A stretch of 64,000 nt of DNA from Chitinophaga eiseniae (GCF_900167135.1 NZ_FUWZ01000002.1:1-64000), one strand, 5' to 3'. Counted from the stretch's first letter, positions 6,234-16,497 are shown. Notes: generated by a model not told the origin, from the sequence alone. Translations and numbers: made by a program.

Positions 6234-9200
6234 ATGGAGAATTATCTGAACGAGTCTTTTAGGCAACTCTTCATCTCGCTAATCCTGTTATATGTTGTTT
6301 TCCTTTCCCCTTCGACGGTACAGGGGCAGGACCCCAATGGGAATTCCCCTTTCAATGTAATTGCACCTTCGCCCGCTGCCGCGGCCATGGACAAATTCGC
6401 ATTGGTGCCGGTAGGTTATTATACCGGAGTGCCCAATATCAGCATACCGGTTTTTACCTACGCTATCCCCCGTCTGAATTATCAGATGGTGATCGACCTG
6501 GGTTACCATTCCGGTGGTATCAAGGTAGACGAAATGCCGGGTAATGTTGGCATTGGCTGGGCATTAGGGGCAGGAGGGTCTGTTAGCCGGAGTGTGGTAG
6601 GTCTTCCGGACGATCACCTTGGCTTTGGTTTTATGTATGCGCCTCCGTTTGATGGTACCAAACAGATGCTGGAGAAATACTCTTTTGGCCGGGAGGACTG
6701 CGAGCCGGATATATTTACTTTTAACTTTAATGGCATCTCCGGAAAATTCTACATAGGAAAACGGAAGAACAATGTCAACCAGATTATGCTGGCCACGCGG
6801 TCAGGTGTGAAGATCGAGTTTCTCCAGAGCAGCGGCCCCGAAATCAATAGTCCCATAGACGGCTTTATCATCACCAATACCGACGGTGTAAAATATGTTT
6901 TTGATGTGAAAGAGTTTAGCATCAACAGCTACACCTATGCAGGAACCGTCACCTATGCCTCTACCTGGCACCTTTCTAAAATAATCCTGCCGGTACCAGG
7001 TCTGAGTATTCTTTACGAATATGAGCCATATCGTTCGGAATATACAACAGGCATCTCCGAAACCCGGGAATATCGTCTGCGATTTAACATTTCCGGAGGC
7101 TATCCGCCTGAGAACTCCCGCACATCGACCAGCAGCGTTGATATTGCTGGTAAGCGGATTTCCCGGATCATTCTACCTGGCAACAGGGATATCCGGTTCG
7201 TGTACGGAAATGCCAGAACCGACCTGCCGGGAGACAGCCAGCTGGACAGTATCATTTACGATACTAAAAATCTCAGGGGGATGAAGTTGAGTTATGATTA
7301 TTCAGTAGGAAGCAGGCTTACCCTTACCGGCGTACAGGAATTTGCCGGCAATCAGCGTAAACCGCCCTACCTTTTTACCTATAATGCAGGCTTGCCCGCC
7401 AGGTTATCCTATAGCCAGGACCACTGGGGATATAACAACGGCAAGAGCAATGTTACCCTGATCCCAAAGCTGGAAGACTTTGAGAGATATATCTTTGCCG
7501 ACATCGGAACCGGCGCACCACCGGAGAACTCATTACGGAACGGCAACCGGGCGGTAGATTCTGCCTCCGCACTGGCAGGATTGCTCAATAAGATCACCTA
7601 TCCCACCGGCGGGACCACCACTTTTGAATATGAACCAAACCGCGTGTCCGACACTATCCTTCGCCGGTATTACCGGAGCAAAACGGTAACGACTTTCCTC
7701 AATGGATATGAAACAACCAGGAGCAAGGTGTTCTCTCTTTACAATGACAGAAAAGGAGGATCAATGGAATTCAGCTTTTATTTCCGTGATTACCCCCACG
7801 GTCTTGATACACGCTTTGCTTTTGCCTTCGACATCAAGAGCATGGACGACAGCAAGACCTACGCCTCCGCCACCTTCGACTACAACGACACTAACGGGAA
7901 GACATTGCTTCGTAACAATTTACTGGACATGCCGGCCGGACAGTACAAGATCGTGTGGAGTTCAACTTATACCGACCCGCTGGATAATCCATTTACCTTC
8001 AACTTAAAGTGGACGGAGATCGTACCGGACTCCATGATGACTCCCAGTTTTCTCACTGGTGGCTGCAGAATAAAGAAAATAGAAGTCAGGGACGGTTTCA
8101 CCAACGTGATACAATCCCGCAACTATAAATACGTACTGGAAGATGGTATTACTTCTTCAGGGGTCATGGGTAGCCTTCCTGTTTACAACCATATCTACGA
8201 TACCAGGAAACTGGAAGACATTAATGTGGGAGGCCAACCTGCCAAAATTTTATATACTGCTACCTATCTATCCCGGACCAACTATCCCAATCAGGCCATG
8301 CTGTATACCTCCGGCAGTCCTATCGGTTACAAAAGAGTAGAAGAAATACTGCTCACCGGGAAAAATGTATACAAGTATTCTACCTTCAAAGATTCCCGGT
8401 CGTTTTCCGAGAACCTCTTTCCTAATCCGCCTGCTTACCTGAAGGACTGGGAACTGGGGCTGTTGAAAGAAATGTATTCCTATGACGTTAATGGCAAAAT
8501 GGTTAAAAAAGTACGTACGTACTATCAAACACCTTCCATGGCCAGCGACGCCGGAACATTGGACGCGCTGAAAGCAGCCCAGCAGAATTTTGCATACGAT
8601 GGCGGCAGAGATCCTTCCGGCGAAACCTTCGTCTATCTCGAATACCCCACCCCTATGGGATGCGCGTTACAAGACAGCACGGTACAGACACTATATACGT
8701 CAGCGGGCGACTCCGTCGTTAACCGGACCAGTTATACGTATGAAACCGGCAACAACTTCCGTCATTATCAGCCATTATCCATTACAGAGGAGACCAGTAA
8801 CGGGTGGAAAAAAACCTATCTGGCATATCCTACGGACTATACCGCAGGTACTCCTTTCATTGATAGCATGGTCAATAAAAATGTTATTGCCCTGCCAGTT
8901 GAACAGGTAAGTACGCTCAACAGCAAAATCACCACCGGCAGTGTGACACATTACCACCTAACCAACCCGGGTATGCCCGCACAAACATACCGCCTGGAAA
9001 CTGACCAGCCTATTCCATACGCTAACTTCAAATTTTCCAATCAATTGCCGGGCGTATTACCAGCAGGGAATAAATCCGCTTTTGCGAAAGATGCCCGCTA
9101 CCGGCCGGAAAATACCCTGACCCTCGGCAACACCGGCGGCAGTGTGCTGACCACCCAAAAGGAAAATGATATTCCTGTATCGTATTTGTGGGGATATCAA

Positions 9201-9521
9201 CAACAATTCCCCGTGGCCCGTATTACCGGCGCCACCTATACACAGGCAGCATCACTGGTAGACCTAAACGTATTAAACAACCCAGCCAGCGATCAGCAAC
9301 TCAGGACAGAACTAAACAAACTGAGGACTGGTCTGGGCAATGCGGCCGTCACCACCTACACCTATGATCCCCTCATCGGGACCACCAGCGAAACCGACCC
9401 ATCGGGCAAGATCATTTACTACGAATACGACGCCTTTGGGCGCCTTAAACTCATCAAAGACATCAATGGCAAAATTGTAAAGCAATTCGACTACCAATAC
9501 CAGGTACCTGCGGCTCAATAA
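6234..9521 (+). CDS. Large secreted YD-repeat/Rhs-like protein
   Basis: The 1095-residue protein has a hydrophobic signal segment (about residues 12-32, LFISLILLYVVFLSPSTVQG). A long beta-rich region opens with GYYTGVPNISIPVFTY and GYHSGGIKVDEMPGNVGIGW, a conserved opening of Bacteroidota YD-repeat proteins. Near the C-terminus are TYTYDPLIGTTSETDPSGK and YYEYDAFGRLKLIKDINGK, classical YD repeats. It lacks the Rhs-core DPxG autocleavage ending and a variable toxin tip; the chain simply ends after FDYQYQVPAAQ. It is therefore more likely a cell-surface or scaffolding protein than a polymorphic toxin. A terminator follows directly, separating it from the ECF sigma operon. Exact role unknown. 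Confidence 0.8.
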   Translation: MENYLNESFRQLFISLILLYVVFLSPSTVQGQDPNGNSPFNVIAPSPAAAAMDKFALVPVGYYTGVPNISIPVFTYAIPRLNYQMVIDLGYHSGGIKVDEMPGNVGIGWALGAGGSVSRSVVGLPDDHLGFGFMYAPPFDGTKQMLEKYSFGREDCEPDIFTFNFNGISGKFYIGKRKNNVNQIMLATRSGVKIEFLQSSGPEINSPIDGFIITNTDGVKYVFDVKEFSINSYTYAGTVTYASTWHLSKIILPVPGLSILYEYEPYRSEYTTGISETREYRLRFNISGGYPPENSRTSTSSVDIAGKRISRIILPGNRDIRFVYGNARTDLPGDSQLDSIIYDTKNLRGMKLSYDYSVGSRLTLTGVQEFAGNQRKPPYLFTYNAGLPARLSYSQDHWGYNNGKSNVTLIPKLEDFERYIFADIGTGAPPENSLRNGNRAVDSASALAGLLNKITYPTGGTTTFEYEPNRVSDTILRRYYRSKTVTTFLNGYETTRSKVFSLYNDRKGGSMEFSFYFRDYPHGLDTRFAFAFDIKSMDDSKTYASATFDYNDTNGKTLLRNNLLDMPAGQYKIVWSSTYTDPLDNPFTFNLKWTEIVPDSMMTPSFLTGGCRIKKIEVRDGFTNVIQSRNYKYVLEDGITSSGVMGSLPVYNHIYDTRKLEDINVGGQPAKILYTATYLSRTNYPNQAMLYTSGSPIGYKRVEEILLTGKNVYKYSTFKDSRSFSENLFPNPPAYLKDWELGLLKEMYSYDVNGKMVKKVRTYYQTPSMASDAGTLDALKAAQQNFAYDGGRDPSGETFVYLEYPTPMGCALQDSTVQTLYTSAGDSVVNRTSYTYETGNNFRHYQPLSITEETSNGWKKTYLAYPTDYTAGTPFIDSMVNKNVIALPVEQVSTLNSKITTGSVTHYHLTNPGMPAQTYRLETDQPIPYANFKFSNQLPGVLPAGNKSAFAKDARYRPENTLTLGNTGGSVLTTQKENDIPVSYLWGYQQQFPVARITGATYTQAASLVDLNVLNNPASDQQLRTELNKLRTGLGNAAVTTYTYDPLIGTTSETDPSGKIIYYEYDAFGRLKLIKDINGKIVKQFDYQYQVPAAQ

Positions 9522-9566
9522 GAAGCAGGGATCATGCCCTCCCGGAGGTATGGTCCCTGTTTCTTA
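9522..9566 (+). terminator. Hairpin terminator after the YD-repeat gene
   Basis: An AGCAGGGA-CAT/ATGGTCCCTGTT stem closes around CCCTCCCGGAGGT, followed by TTTCTTAATA. It lies immediately after the stop at 9521. Confidence 0.65.
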
Positions 9567-9611
9567 ATACTCCCTTAACACAAATTCTTTTTCTTTGCAG
9601 CCAACAGCACC

Positions 9612-10175
9612 ATGTACAACATGCCTCATGAGGACATTTCAGGCCCGGTAGAACGTTGGCTGCAGGGAGATGATGCCGCTTTTGAAGCGGTATTCCACTA
9701 TTACCGGCAAAGACTGCTGCGTTATACTTTCCGTTATCTCAAAAATGAGACGGACGCAGAAGACCTTACTACAGAGATACTGGTCAAAGTCTGGCAATGC
9801 CGGCAGTCCGTCACCAGTCCTGCTACCTTCGAAAACTACCTGTTCACCATCGCCCGCAACCGGGTGATTAAATCCTGGCAGAAGAAAGTAGACAACCTCT
9901 TATCTTTTGAACCGGGCAACGAGCCCGCGGTTCCAGCCGAAACGAATGATCCTGTATTATACGGCGAGCTGGTACGTCAATACCAGGAAAGCCTCGCCGG
10001 CCTGCCTGAACAGCGTCGCCGGATATTCCTGCTGCACCGGGAACAAAACCTCACTTACAAGGAAATCGCCCGGCAGTTAAATATCTCCCCAAAAACAGTA
10101 GAGAACCAGATCTCCGCCACACTCAAACAGTTACGCATACAGCTCGCCCAACATCTGGCCTCCCTGATCCTGTAG
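9612..10175 (+). CDS. RNA polymerase sigma factor, ECF (FecI-like) subfamily
   Basis: The 187-residue protein has a sigma region 2 with FEAVFHYYRQRLLRYTFRYL and DAEDLTTEILVKVW, the -10-recognition block ENYLFTIARNRVIKSW, and region 4 QRRRIFLLHREQNLTYKEIA followed by QLNISPKTVENQISATLKQL. It is of the small Bacteroidota FecI type. The FecR gene starts 89 nt downstream and a TonB-dependent receptor follows, so it should drive this surface-signalling operon when the receptor senses its substrate. An alternative start at 9621 (MPHEDIS) would remove three residues. The identification is firm; the inducing ligand is unknown. Confidence 0.93.
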   Translation: MYNMPHEDISGPVERWLQGDDAAFEAVFHYYRQRLLRYTFRYLKNETDAEDLTTEILVKVWQCRQSVTSPATFENYLFTIARNRVIKSWQKKVDNLLSFEPGNEPAVPAETNDPVLYGELVRQYQESLAGLPEQRRRIFLLHREQNLTYKEIARQLNISPKTVENQISATLKQLRIQLAQHLASLIL

Positions 10176-10264
10176 TTACAGCCAGTATTAACAAATTGTT
10201 ACGCCATAGGGGAACACCGCAGCAAAAGGATATACAACGGTAAAAGCATTAAATACCTGACTGT

Positions 10265-11278
10265 ATGCGGCAACTACCCGTTGACCAAACACTTATAGAA
10301 CTATATATCCATGGCCGTTGCACAGCAACGCAACTGGCCGAGGTCCGCCAGTACCTGCACGATCCCGCCTACCGGGAAAGCCTGCAGGAATGGCTGCATC
10401 ATGACTGGCAGCAGCTCTCCCATGAAAACTATGCTCCCGAAACCGACGCCGATGAAAAATACCGGCAGTACCTGGCATTGGTACAGCCTGCGCCGGCCAC
10501 ACCTGTAAAACAAATATCTACTATCCGGTGGTGGAAAGTGGCAGTTGCCGCGGTATTCACGGGCATCATCGCCCTTACCGGATGGCGCTGGCAACAGCAC
10601 CTACGGCAACGGGCTTTTCAGGAGCAGCAATGGGTGCAACTGCATAACGAAGCAGGCAAAAGAACCAAAATCACCTTGCCTGACAGCTCGCAGGTATACC
10701 TCGATGCCGTCAGCAGCCTGCAATACAATAAGAACTACGGCGTCACCAACCGTAACATCATCCTGGAAGGGGAAGCCTACTTTGTGGTGAAGCATGGCGG
10801 CGCCCATCCTTTCAGCGTACAGACCGGAAACCTTACCACTATTGATGTTGGTACGGCGTTCAACATCCGCTACCGCCATACTGAGCCAGCCATTGAGGTG
10901 GCCGTTGCCGAGGGTATCGTAAATGTTATGGACCATGCGCGGCCTCAGACGGGTGTTCTGGCACGGCTAACCCAACAGCAGCAGCTACACTTTGACACTG
11001 CCACCCGCGAAGCCACTGTTCAAATGCTGCCCGATGCGGAAAGCATCGGCGCATGGCGTCACGGCGTCCTGATATTCCGCCAGCAGCCGCTCAAGGCCGT
11101 GGCCGCAGCGCTGGAACGGTACTATGGCATCAACATCCGCTTTGACAGCCCGGAAGCTGCCCGGGGAGTCATTACCACCATTCTCCATCACTCAACGGTA
11201 GACGAAGCGCTGGATATTGTTGCCATAACAGCCGGCGTGAGCGTGAAAAGATCAGGGAAAGAAGTATTGATCAAATAA
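10265..11278 (+). CDS. FecR-family anti-sigma regulator
   Basis: The 337-residue chain has three parts. The cytoplasmic N-terminal helical region binds sigma (residues 1-80). A transmembrane helix WWKVAVAAVFTGIIALTGW sits near residues 88-107. The periplasmic FecR domain contains KRTKITLPDSSQVYLDAVSS, ILEGEAYFVVKH, HPFSVQTG and VGTAFNIRY. The C-terminal segment (GVLIFRQQPLKAVAAALERY to the end) is the DUF4974 STN-like domain that contacts the receptor's own STN domain. It relays substrate binding from the TonB receptor to the ECF factor encoded just upstream. Gene order sigma-FecR-receptor is canonical for the phylum. Confidence 0.93.
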   Translation: MRQLPVDQTLIELYIHGRCTATQLAEVRQYLHDPAYRESLQEWLHHDWQQLSHENYAPETDADEKYRQYLALVQPAPATPVKQISTIRWWKVAVAAVFTGIIALTGWRWQQHLRQRAFQEQQWVQLHNEAGKRTKITLPDSSQVYLDAVSSLQYNKNYGVTNRNIILEGEAYFVVKHGGAHPFSVQTGNLTTIDVGTAFNIRYRHTEPAIEVAVAEGIVNVMDHARPQTGVLARLTQQQQLHFDTATREATVQMLPDAESIGAWRHGVLIFRQQPLKAVAAALERYYGINIRFDSPEAARGVITTILHHSTVDEALDIVAITAGVSVKRSGKEVLIK

Positions 11279-11283
11279 AAAAA

Positions 11284-11306
11284 CCGCTCCTGCAAAAGCG
11301 GAGCGG
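11284..11306 (+). promoter_or_regulatory. Intergenic hairpin between fecR-like and TonB receptor genes
   Basis: A 7-bp stem CCGCTCC/GGAGCGG encloses TGCAAAAGC, 6 bases after the FecR stop. No T-tract follows, so it is more likely an mRNA stabiliser or partial attenuator that sets receptor versus regulator levels than a full terminator. Confidence 0.4.
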
Positions 11307-11390
11307 AAATAAGTAATGTGCGCTATGAAGCCGCCGGGGACGGGAATCCAAATGGCGGCCATTTCCATAACACAAACAACAATTAAAAGT

Positions 11391-14300
11391 ATGAAAAAAA
11401 ACCGAACGGGGCATTGGAGACGAATGCTGCCCGGAAAAACGTTGCGTACCATTTTGCTTGGATGCCTGCTGATGTTCAGCGCGGCGCTTTCCGGACAGGA
11501 TGCCCGTAAAATGATATCCGTACAATTCAGGAACACACCGTTGCGGGAGGCATGCACCGATCTTGAACGACAAACAGGTTTTAGCTTTTCCTATTCCGAA
11601 AATGCACTGTCGGCCTATGGCAAAAATGTTACACTCTCTTTATCTGATGCAGCAATAACGACCGTGCTGACACGGATCTTTGACAAAAGTCCTATTACCT
11701 ATACCATCAAAGGCAAACTGATTTTCCTGGTCCCCGATCCCGCGTACAGGGCGGCTCCCGACCCTGCTAAAAAAGGCCCGGGGCGCGTTACCGGCAAAGT
11801 CATCGACGAAGCCAACGGCGATCCGCTGCCCGACGTTACTGTCCGCATCGGCGACAAAGGCGCTACCACAGCAAAAGACGGCTCTTTCACCATTCCGTTA
11901 CCCAAAGGTACCTACCAGGCGGAGGTAACTTCTATTGGTTATCTTTCCAAACTGGTCACCGATATTGACATAAAGGACGATCAGACTTTCGAAGTAAGCA
12001 TCACCCTAAAGAGAGAGAAAAAAACACTGGCAGGCGTGGTAGTGACGTCTTCCGTAAAAAAAGAAAGTGTCAACGCGCTTTACACCCGCCAGAAGAATGA
12101 AGCGGGTATTTCCAACGGCATCAGCAGGGAACAGATTGCAGCGCTGCCCGACAAAAACGTGGGCGAAACTTTAAAACGAATTTCCGGTATCAGCACCAAC
12201 GACAACCGCCGTGTAGTCGTACGCGGTATTGCCGAGCGCTATAACCTCGCCATGATGGACGGCGCCATCTTACCCAGCACAGATGTACAGGTACGTGATT
12301 TCGAATTCGACATTATTCCCAGCAACCTGATCGACAACGTAATTGTTTCCAAGACCTCCACCCCCGACATGAGCTTTGGCTTTGGTGGCGGCCTGATACA
12401 GGTAAACACCTTTGCTATCCCTCATCAGAACTTTATCACCATCGGCGTTGGCAGCAAATACACCTCCGGCAGCACCGGCAAGGAATTTCTGGGTTATGGC
12501 CGCGGCAATAAGGACTACCTGGGTTTCGACGACGGCATCCGGGAACATTTTCCCGACGAGTTGCTGACCTTCAACAACCAAAACTATAATCCTAAAAACC
12601 CTAACGCCGCCCCCACACCAGGTGTTACCATGATCACGCCGGCGATGATCGCCGAACAAAATAAAAGAATAGGCGGGCTGGAGAGAATGGGCACCCGGAT
12701 TTACCGCGCCGCCCCCGGGCAGAATTACCAGTTCAGCCTCGGGCGCAACTATCAGCTGAAGAACCATCGCCTGGGTTTTGTAGGATCTCTCAGCTACCGT
12801 AATGAACAGTCTATCGACGACATTTCTCATTTTGAACGGGGAGACTGGGAGAAACTGGGCGCCACGCGCTACAACGCAGAAACCGGCGAAGAATTAGACC
12901 CAACGTCTTCCAAACAATACAATTTTAGTACTACATGGGGCGCGTTGCTCAACATGGGCTGGAGTACCCAAAATCATAAAATCACCTTCCGAAATTTTTA
13001 CTCCCGCGTGTTTAACAACCAGTTTTCCCGTATCGTAGGCTGGGGCAACGAGATCGGTTTTGACGGGCACCCCGCCATCCGGGAATATGACAGGCCCAAA
13101 TTTATCGACCTGTTACAAAACCGGATCAACGGCGAGCATACCTTCGGCGCTTTTAAGTTTGACTGGAGCCTTTCCCGCAACAAACTGACCAACCTGGAAA
13201 AAGATGCCGTGGAAGCCTGGCTGGCCCCTACTACTACACTCAACAGCACCACCTACAACGTAGTTCCCAGTGGTGTTACCAACCCGGGCAACGGTACCTT
13301 CAACAGGGCACAGTACCGGTATGAAGAAACCAATAAAATAGCAGAGGCGGCATTGAGCTATCAATTCAAACTACTGGGCCAAAAACAAACGGCCAAAGGT
13401 GGTTACCAGTTTATGGAACGCCAGGGAGCATATGACTGGATGGTACTGCCCATTGGTACCGTAGAAACAATCGGTAACGTTTATCCATTTGTACCGGTAC
13501 AGGAATGGAGTAAATACATGGAGTTCAAGGACCCGCTGAGAGACCTCCTGTATTACCCGGCCTCTTTCTCCCGGAACAGCTACGAAGGTAAAAACACCAA
13601 CCAGGCGCTGTACGGAATGCTGGACAACCGTATTACCAGCTGGCTGCGCCTGGTATGGGGAATCAGGGCTGAATATTATCAATACGAAAGATTGAAAAAC
13701 GGCTCTAATGATCTTGCCATCACCACCATGATGGAGCAGGGAGAAAAGCTTAAATATGTTGATCCGGAAACAGGAAAGATCGTCTCTCCTTTTGCAGATC
13801 CCACCTCGGAAGAAAAAAAATGGCGTTATCTGCCATCCGCCAGCCTTACCGTCACACCGCTGAATGACTTTAACATCAGAGCCGCCTATGCCCAATCAGT
13901 GGTAAGGCCTGCCCTGATTGAAAACTCCCGTATGATACGCTACGACCCTGCTATTGGGGCTTATCGCCGTAATGAAGGCGTGTTATCCACGCTCATTGAT
14001 CACTACGATTTCCGCCTGGAATGGTACCCTCAAGCTGGTGAAGTTCTTTCCGCAGGGTTCTTTTATAAATACTTCGATAAACCGGTAGAGCTGTACCGAA
14101 TACAACCGGATGCCAGCGGAAGGGTGTATGTGGTCACCCAAAACTCAGAATGGGCAAAGGTTACCGGCTGGGAATTTGACGTACGCAAACGTCTCGGATT
14201 CATTAACCCCGGTGCAAAATGGCTGAACAATATTTTCCTGAGCGGTAATCTCACCTTGCAAAGCTCTGAGGTGCAGGCCAGCACCTTCCAGGGAAAAAGC

Positions 14301-14858
14301 ATGTCGGAAGACAAATACGGCAAACAATACGAATACCGCACCAAAGTACTGCAAAAAGAGAAAAGACCGCTGTACGGACAGGTGCCCGTGCTTTACAATA
14401 TAGGGCTGCAATATGCCGGTAATCGTTTAGGCGCTAACGTTGCCTTCAACCACATGGGTTATAAAACGTTCACCGCCGGCATGACGCCCAACATTGTGGA
14501 GTATGAGCGTCCCCGCGACCAGCTGGACGCACAGTTGAGCTATGCTTTCCTGAAAGACAAAAAACTAACCGTAAGGCTGAATGTCAGCAACATCACCAAT
14601 ACCCCTTACCGCTTCTATATCAACAGCGTTGATACCTACAAATACCAGGACAAATGGAACGGCCTTTCCCTGTCTGAAATTCCGGTTACCGAATGGAGCG
14701 ACATCTACGAATGGAAACCAGGTTTTTCCCGGAAATACGAAGAGGGACAATATGAAACATCCACAGACGGAAAAACAAAAACCCGTGTCGGAGACAAAGA
14801 GACCTTTATCCGTAAAGTAGGTACTTCTTTCAGCCTGTCTGTTTCCTATTCTTTCTAA
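11391..14858 (+). CDS. TonB-dependent receptor with STN signalling domain
   Basis: The start at 11391 (MKKNRTGHWRRMLPGKTLRT) is preferred over 11316 because it begins a normal signal peptide. In order there follow: an STN domain (MISVQFRNTPLREACTDLE, about residues 40-115); a carboxypeptidase-like domain (GRVTGKVIDEANGDPLPDVT, about 130-215); a plug with VGETLKRISGISTNDNRRVV and VRGIAERYNL; and a roughly 900-residue barrel ending in FSLSVSYSF with the terminal aromatic needed for BAM insertion. It lacks the SusC-type plug wording seen in the receptor at the end of the window. It imports an unknown substrate and signals through FecR to the ECF factor. Two lipoproteins follow in the same operon in place of a SusD. 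Confidence 0.93.
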   Translation: MKKNRTGHWRRMLPGKTLRTILLGCLLMFSAALSGQDARKMISVQFRNTPLREACTDLERQTGFSFSYSENALSAYGKNVTLSLSDAAITTVLTRIFDKSPITYTIKGKLIFLVPDPAYRAAPDPAKKGPGRVTGKVIDEANGDPLPDVTVRIGDKGATTAKDGSFTIPLPKGTYQAEVTSIGYLSKLVTDIDIKDDQTFEVSITLKREKKTLAGVVVTSSVKKESVNALYTRQKNEAGISNGISREQIAALPDKNVGETLKRISGISTNDNRRVVVRGIAERYNLAMMDGAILPSTDVQVRDFEFDIIPSNLIDNVIVSKTSTPDMSFGFGGGLIQVNTFAIPHQNFITIGVGSKYTSGSTGKEFLGYGRGNKDYLGFDDGIREHFPDELLTFNNQNYNPKNPNAAPTPGVTMITPAMIAEQNKRIGGLERMGTRIYRAAPGQNYQFSLGRNYQLKNHRLGFVGSLSYRNEQSIDDISHFERGDWEKLGATRYNAETGEELDPTSSKQYNFSTTWGALLNMGWSTQNHKITFRNFYSRVFNNQFSRIVGWGNEIGFDGHPAIREYDRPKFIDLLQNRINGEHTFGAFKFDWSLSRNKLTNLEKDAVEAWLAPTTTLNSTTYNVVPSGVTNPGNGTFNRAQYRYEETNKIAEAALSYQFKLLGQKQTAKGGYQFMERQGAYDWMVLPIGTVETIGNVYPFVPVQEWSKYMEFKDPLRDLLYYPASFSRNSYEGKNTNQALYGMLDNRITSWLRLVWGIRAEYYQYERLKNGSNDLAITTMMEQGEKLKYVDPETGKIVSPFADPTSEEKKWRYLPSASLTVTPLNDFNIRAAYAQSVVRPALIENSRMIRYDPAIGAYRRNEGVLSTLIDHYDFRLEWYPQAGEVLSAGFFYKYFDKPVELYRIQPDASGRVYVVTQNSEWAKVTGWEFDVRKRLGFINPGAKWLNNIFLSGNLTLQSSEVQASTFQGKSMSEDKYGKQYEYRTKVLQKEKRPLYGQVPVLYNIGLQYAGNRLGANVAFNHMGYKTFTAGMTPNIVEYERPRDQLDAQLSYAFLKDKKLTVRLNVSNITNTPYRFYINSVDTYKYQDKWNGLSLSEIPVTEWSDIYEWKPGFSRKYEEGQYETSTDGKTKTRVGDKETFIRKVGTSFSLSVSYSF

Positions 14859-14886
14859 ACAATATCTGATCCTATAAAAAAGAAAA

Positions 14887-15672
14887 ATGAAACACACCAA
14901 GATATTAACACTGATAGCGGGCGCCTTCATACTGGCCGTGACGGCCTGCAATAAAAAAGACGAATTCTTTTATGAAGGCGGCATGATGCCAATCACCATC
15001 AAAGGATACAACGGCAGCGGCGAAGACCTGGCGGTGAAAGTGGACACCTTCACCTTCAAAAATTTTCTGAACAGCGGCAGCTTCAACCAAAGCGAAGCCT
15101 ACACCTTTCCCAATGGGCAGCCGGCCGTAAAACTGACCATCGCCGGACGGGAAACAGGAAAAATCATACTGGAAAAGGAGTTAAAAAGAGCGGAAGGCCC
15201 TTCTACCATCAGCTTTTTTTATATGAACGGACAAATGATGAACATGCCGGAAAAACAAGATAAAGAAGAGGGCAAAATCAAGCTCTCCTACATGTTCATG
15301 CCCACACTCACCCATTACAGTGAACCGGTGGATATTGTATTGGGAAAATATTACTTCACCCCGAAAGTGTTCGAGGAAATCACCCGTATTAAAAACGTAA
15401 AGCCTTACGAGTTCAGCGAAACCGTGACACTATCTACGTTTCCCACCACCGGCCAGCAGTATAACGGGCAGAATACCGCCGTGCTGTTCAAGGCCTATAT
15501 CTACAAGGCCGGCACCAATGAGTATTATACACAGGGAACAATATACAGCTGGCATCCCACTTCGTCCAGCGCACCTACCCCATCGGCGCCTAATCCTTCT
15601 TCCACTATCTACATCTTTAGTGAGAGCGATGCTAACAACAGCATAAGGTTCACTAAAAATCTGGAGTTATAA
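14887..15672 (+). CDS. Lipoprotein, paralogue 1 of TonB-receptor operon
   Basis: A lipoprotein signal LTLIAGAFILAVTAC with cysteine at residue 21 is followed by a beta-rich domain beginning ITIKGYNGSGEDLAVKVDTF. The next gene has the equivalent VVINGYNGSEHAWQVAID opening, so the two are distant paralogues. The gene starts 28 nt after the TonB receptor stop. It is probably an outer-membrane, possibly surface-exposed, accessory protein that helps capture the receptor's substrate; this role is inferred from position only. A Ser/Pro/Thr-rich linker (SSSAPTPSAPNPSSTI) lies near the C-terminus. Confidence 0.7.
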   Translation: MKHTKILTLIAGAFILAVTACNKKDEFFYEGGMMPITIKGYNGSGEDLAVKVDTFTFKNFLNSGSFNQSEAYTFPNGQPAVKLTIAGRETGKIILEKELKRAEGPSTISFFYMNGQMMNMPEKQDKEEGKIKLSYMFMPTLTHYSEPVDIVLGKYYFTPKVFEEITRIKNVKPYEFSETVTLSTFPTTGQQYNGQNTAVLFKAYIYKAGTNEYYTQGTIYSWHPTSSSAPTPSAPNPSSTIYIFSESDANNSIRFTKNLEL

Positions 15673-15685
15673 AACATAACAAATC

Positions 15686-16480
15686 ATGAAGTCTTTAAAA
15701 CAACATATCATCATCATGGCGGCGCTTTCCTGTATGCTTTTCGCTGCCTGCAACAAGGAAGAACAGGAAGTGACCAAGGCCATGCAGGTGGTCATTAACG
15801 GTTACAACGGCAGCGAGCACGCATGGCAGGTAGCCATTGACACCACTGTATACGATGCATCGGCCATGCACGGCAAGTTCATCATCAACTCCGCCTCTAT
15901 GGTCAGCTTCAATGCCGTATATACTTCACCGTTAAACCAGCAGGCTACGCTTACCCTTACAGACACCGCTACCCGGACGGTCCTTTTTAGTAAGCAGTTG
16001 CCCGCAAGTGGCACCAAAGCCCTTTTTAATTTTATTTATTTCGATGGCAAAGAACTGGCGATCCAACAACCGGCAGCCGATCCCACTACCAACAAGTTGG
16101 GGTTTTATATCCGCTATGCCGCCAGCGATGCACCTTTTGACATTTTCCTTTACCGGCAAGACGCCACTACCGGTATGGAATACCGGGCTTATCTCACCAA
16201 AAATGCAAAGCCCAATACCTGGATATATACTGACTATATGCCAACTGCGGATTTTGACAGCAAAAACGCGCTGAATGGCGCCACTATCTGTTTCACAAAG
16301 ACCGGCACCACAGACCAGTGGGCTTTTGGCGACAGTGAGTACTTCAGCAAAGTACCCACCTTTGGCATGAACTTCCCGCTTGCCGGAGAAAAGGGAATCG
16401 TACAACCGTACTTCCTGACGCCCGGCGCGGGCCAGCTGGATATTACCCGCTTATATTTTTATGCCGACAGGCCCTGGTAA
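15686..16480 (+). CDS. Lipoprotein, paralogue 2 of TonB-receptor operon
   Basis: A lipobox SCMLFAACNKEE places the lipidated cysteine near residue 22. The N-terminal domain (MQVVINGYNGSEHAWQVAID) matches the opening of the preceding lipoprotein, and both keep an ALFNFIYFDGKE or TISFFYMNGQM strand, supporting duplication followed by divergence. The gene is 13 nt downstream of its paralogue and is closed by the terminator at 16498-16536, making it the last gene of the operon. No enzyme motif is seen. Confidence 0.7.
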   Translation: MKSLKQHIIIMAALSCMLFAACNKEEQEVTKAMQVVINGYNGSEHAWQVAIDTTVYDASAMHGKFIINSASMVSFNAVYTSPLNQQATLTLTDTATRTVLFSKQLPASGTKALFNFIYFDGKELAIQQPAADPTTNKLGFYIRYAASDAPFDIFLYRQDATTGMEYRAYLTKNAKPNTWIYTDYMPTADFDSKNALNGATICFTKTGTTDQWAFGDSEYFSKVPTFGMNFPLAGEKGIVQPYFLTPGAGQLDITRLYFYADRPW

Positions 16481-16497
16481 CTATCCCCTATACCTGC

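Noticed and set aside
12270-12830. 186-codon minus-strand ORF
   Set aside because: Lies wholly inside the TonB receptor gene in antisense; no domain.
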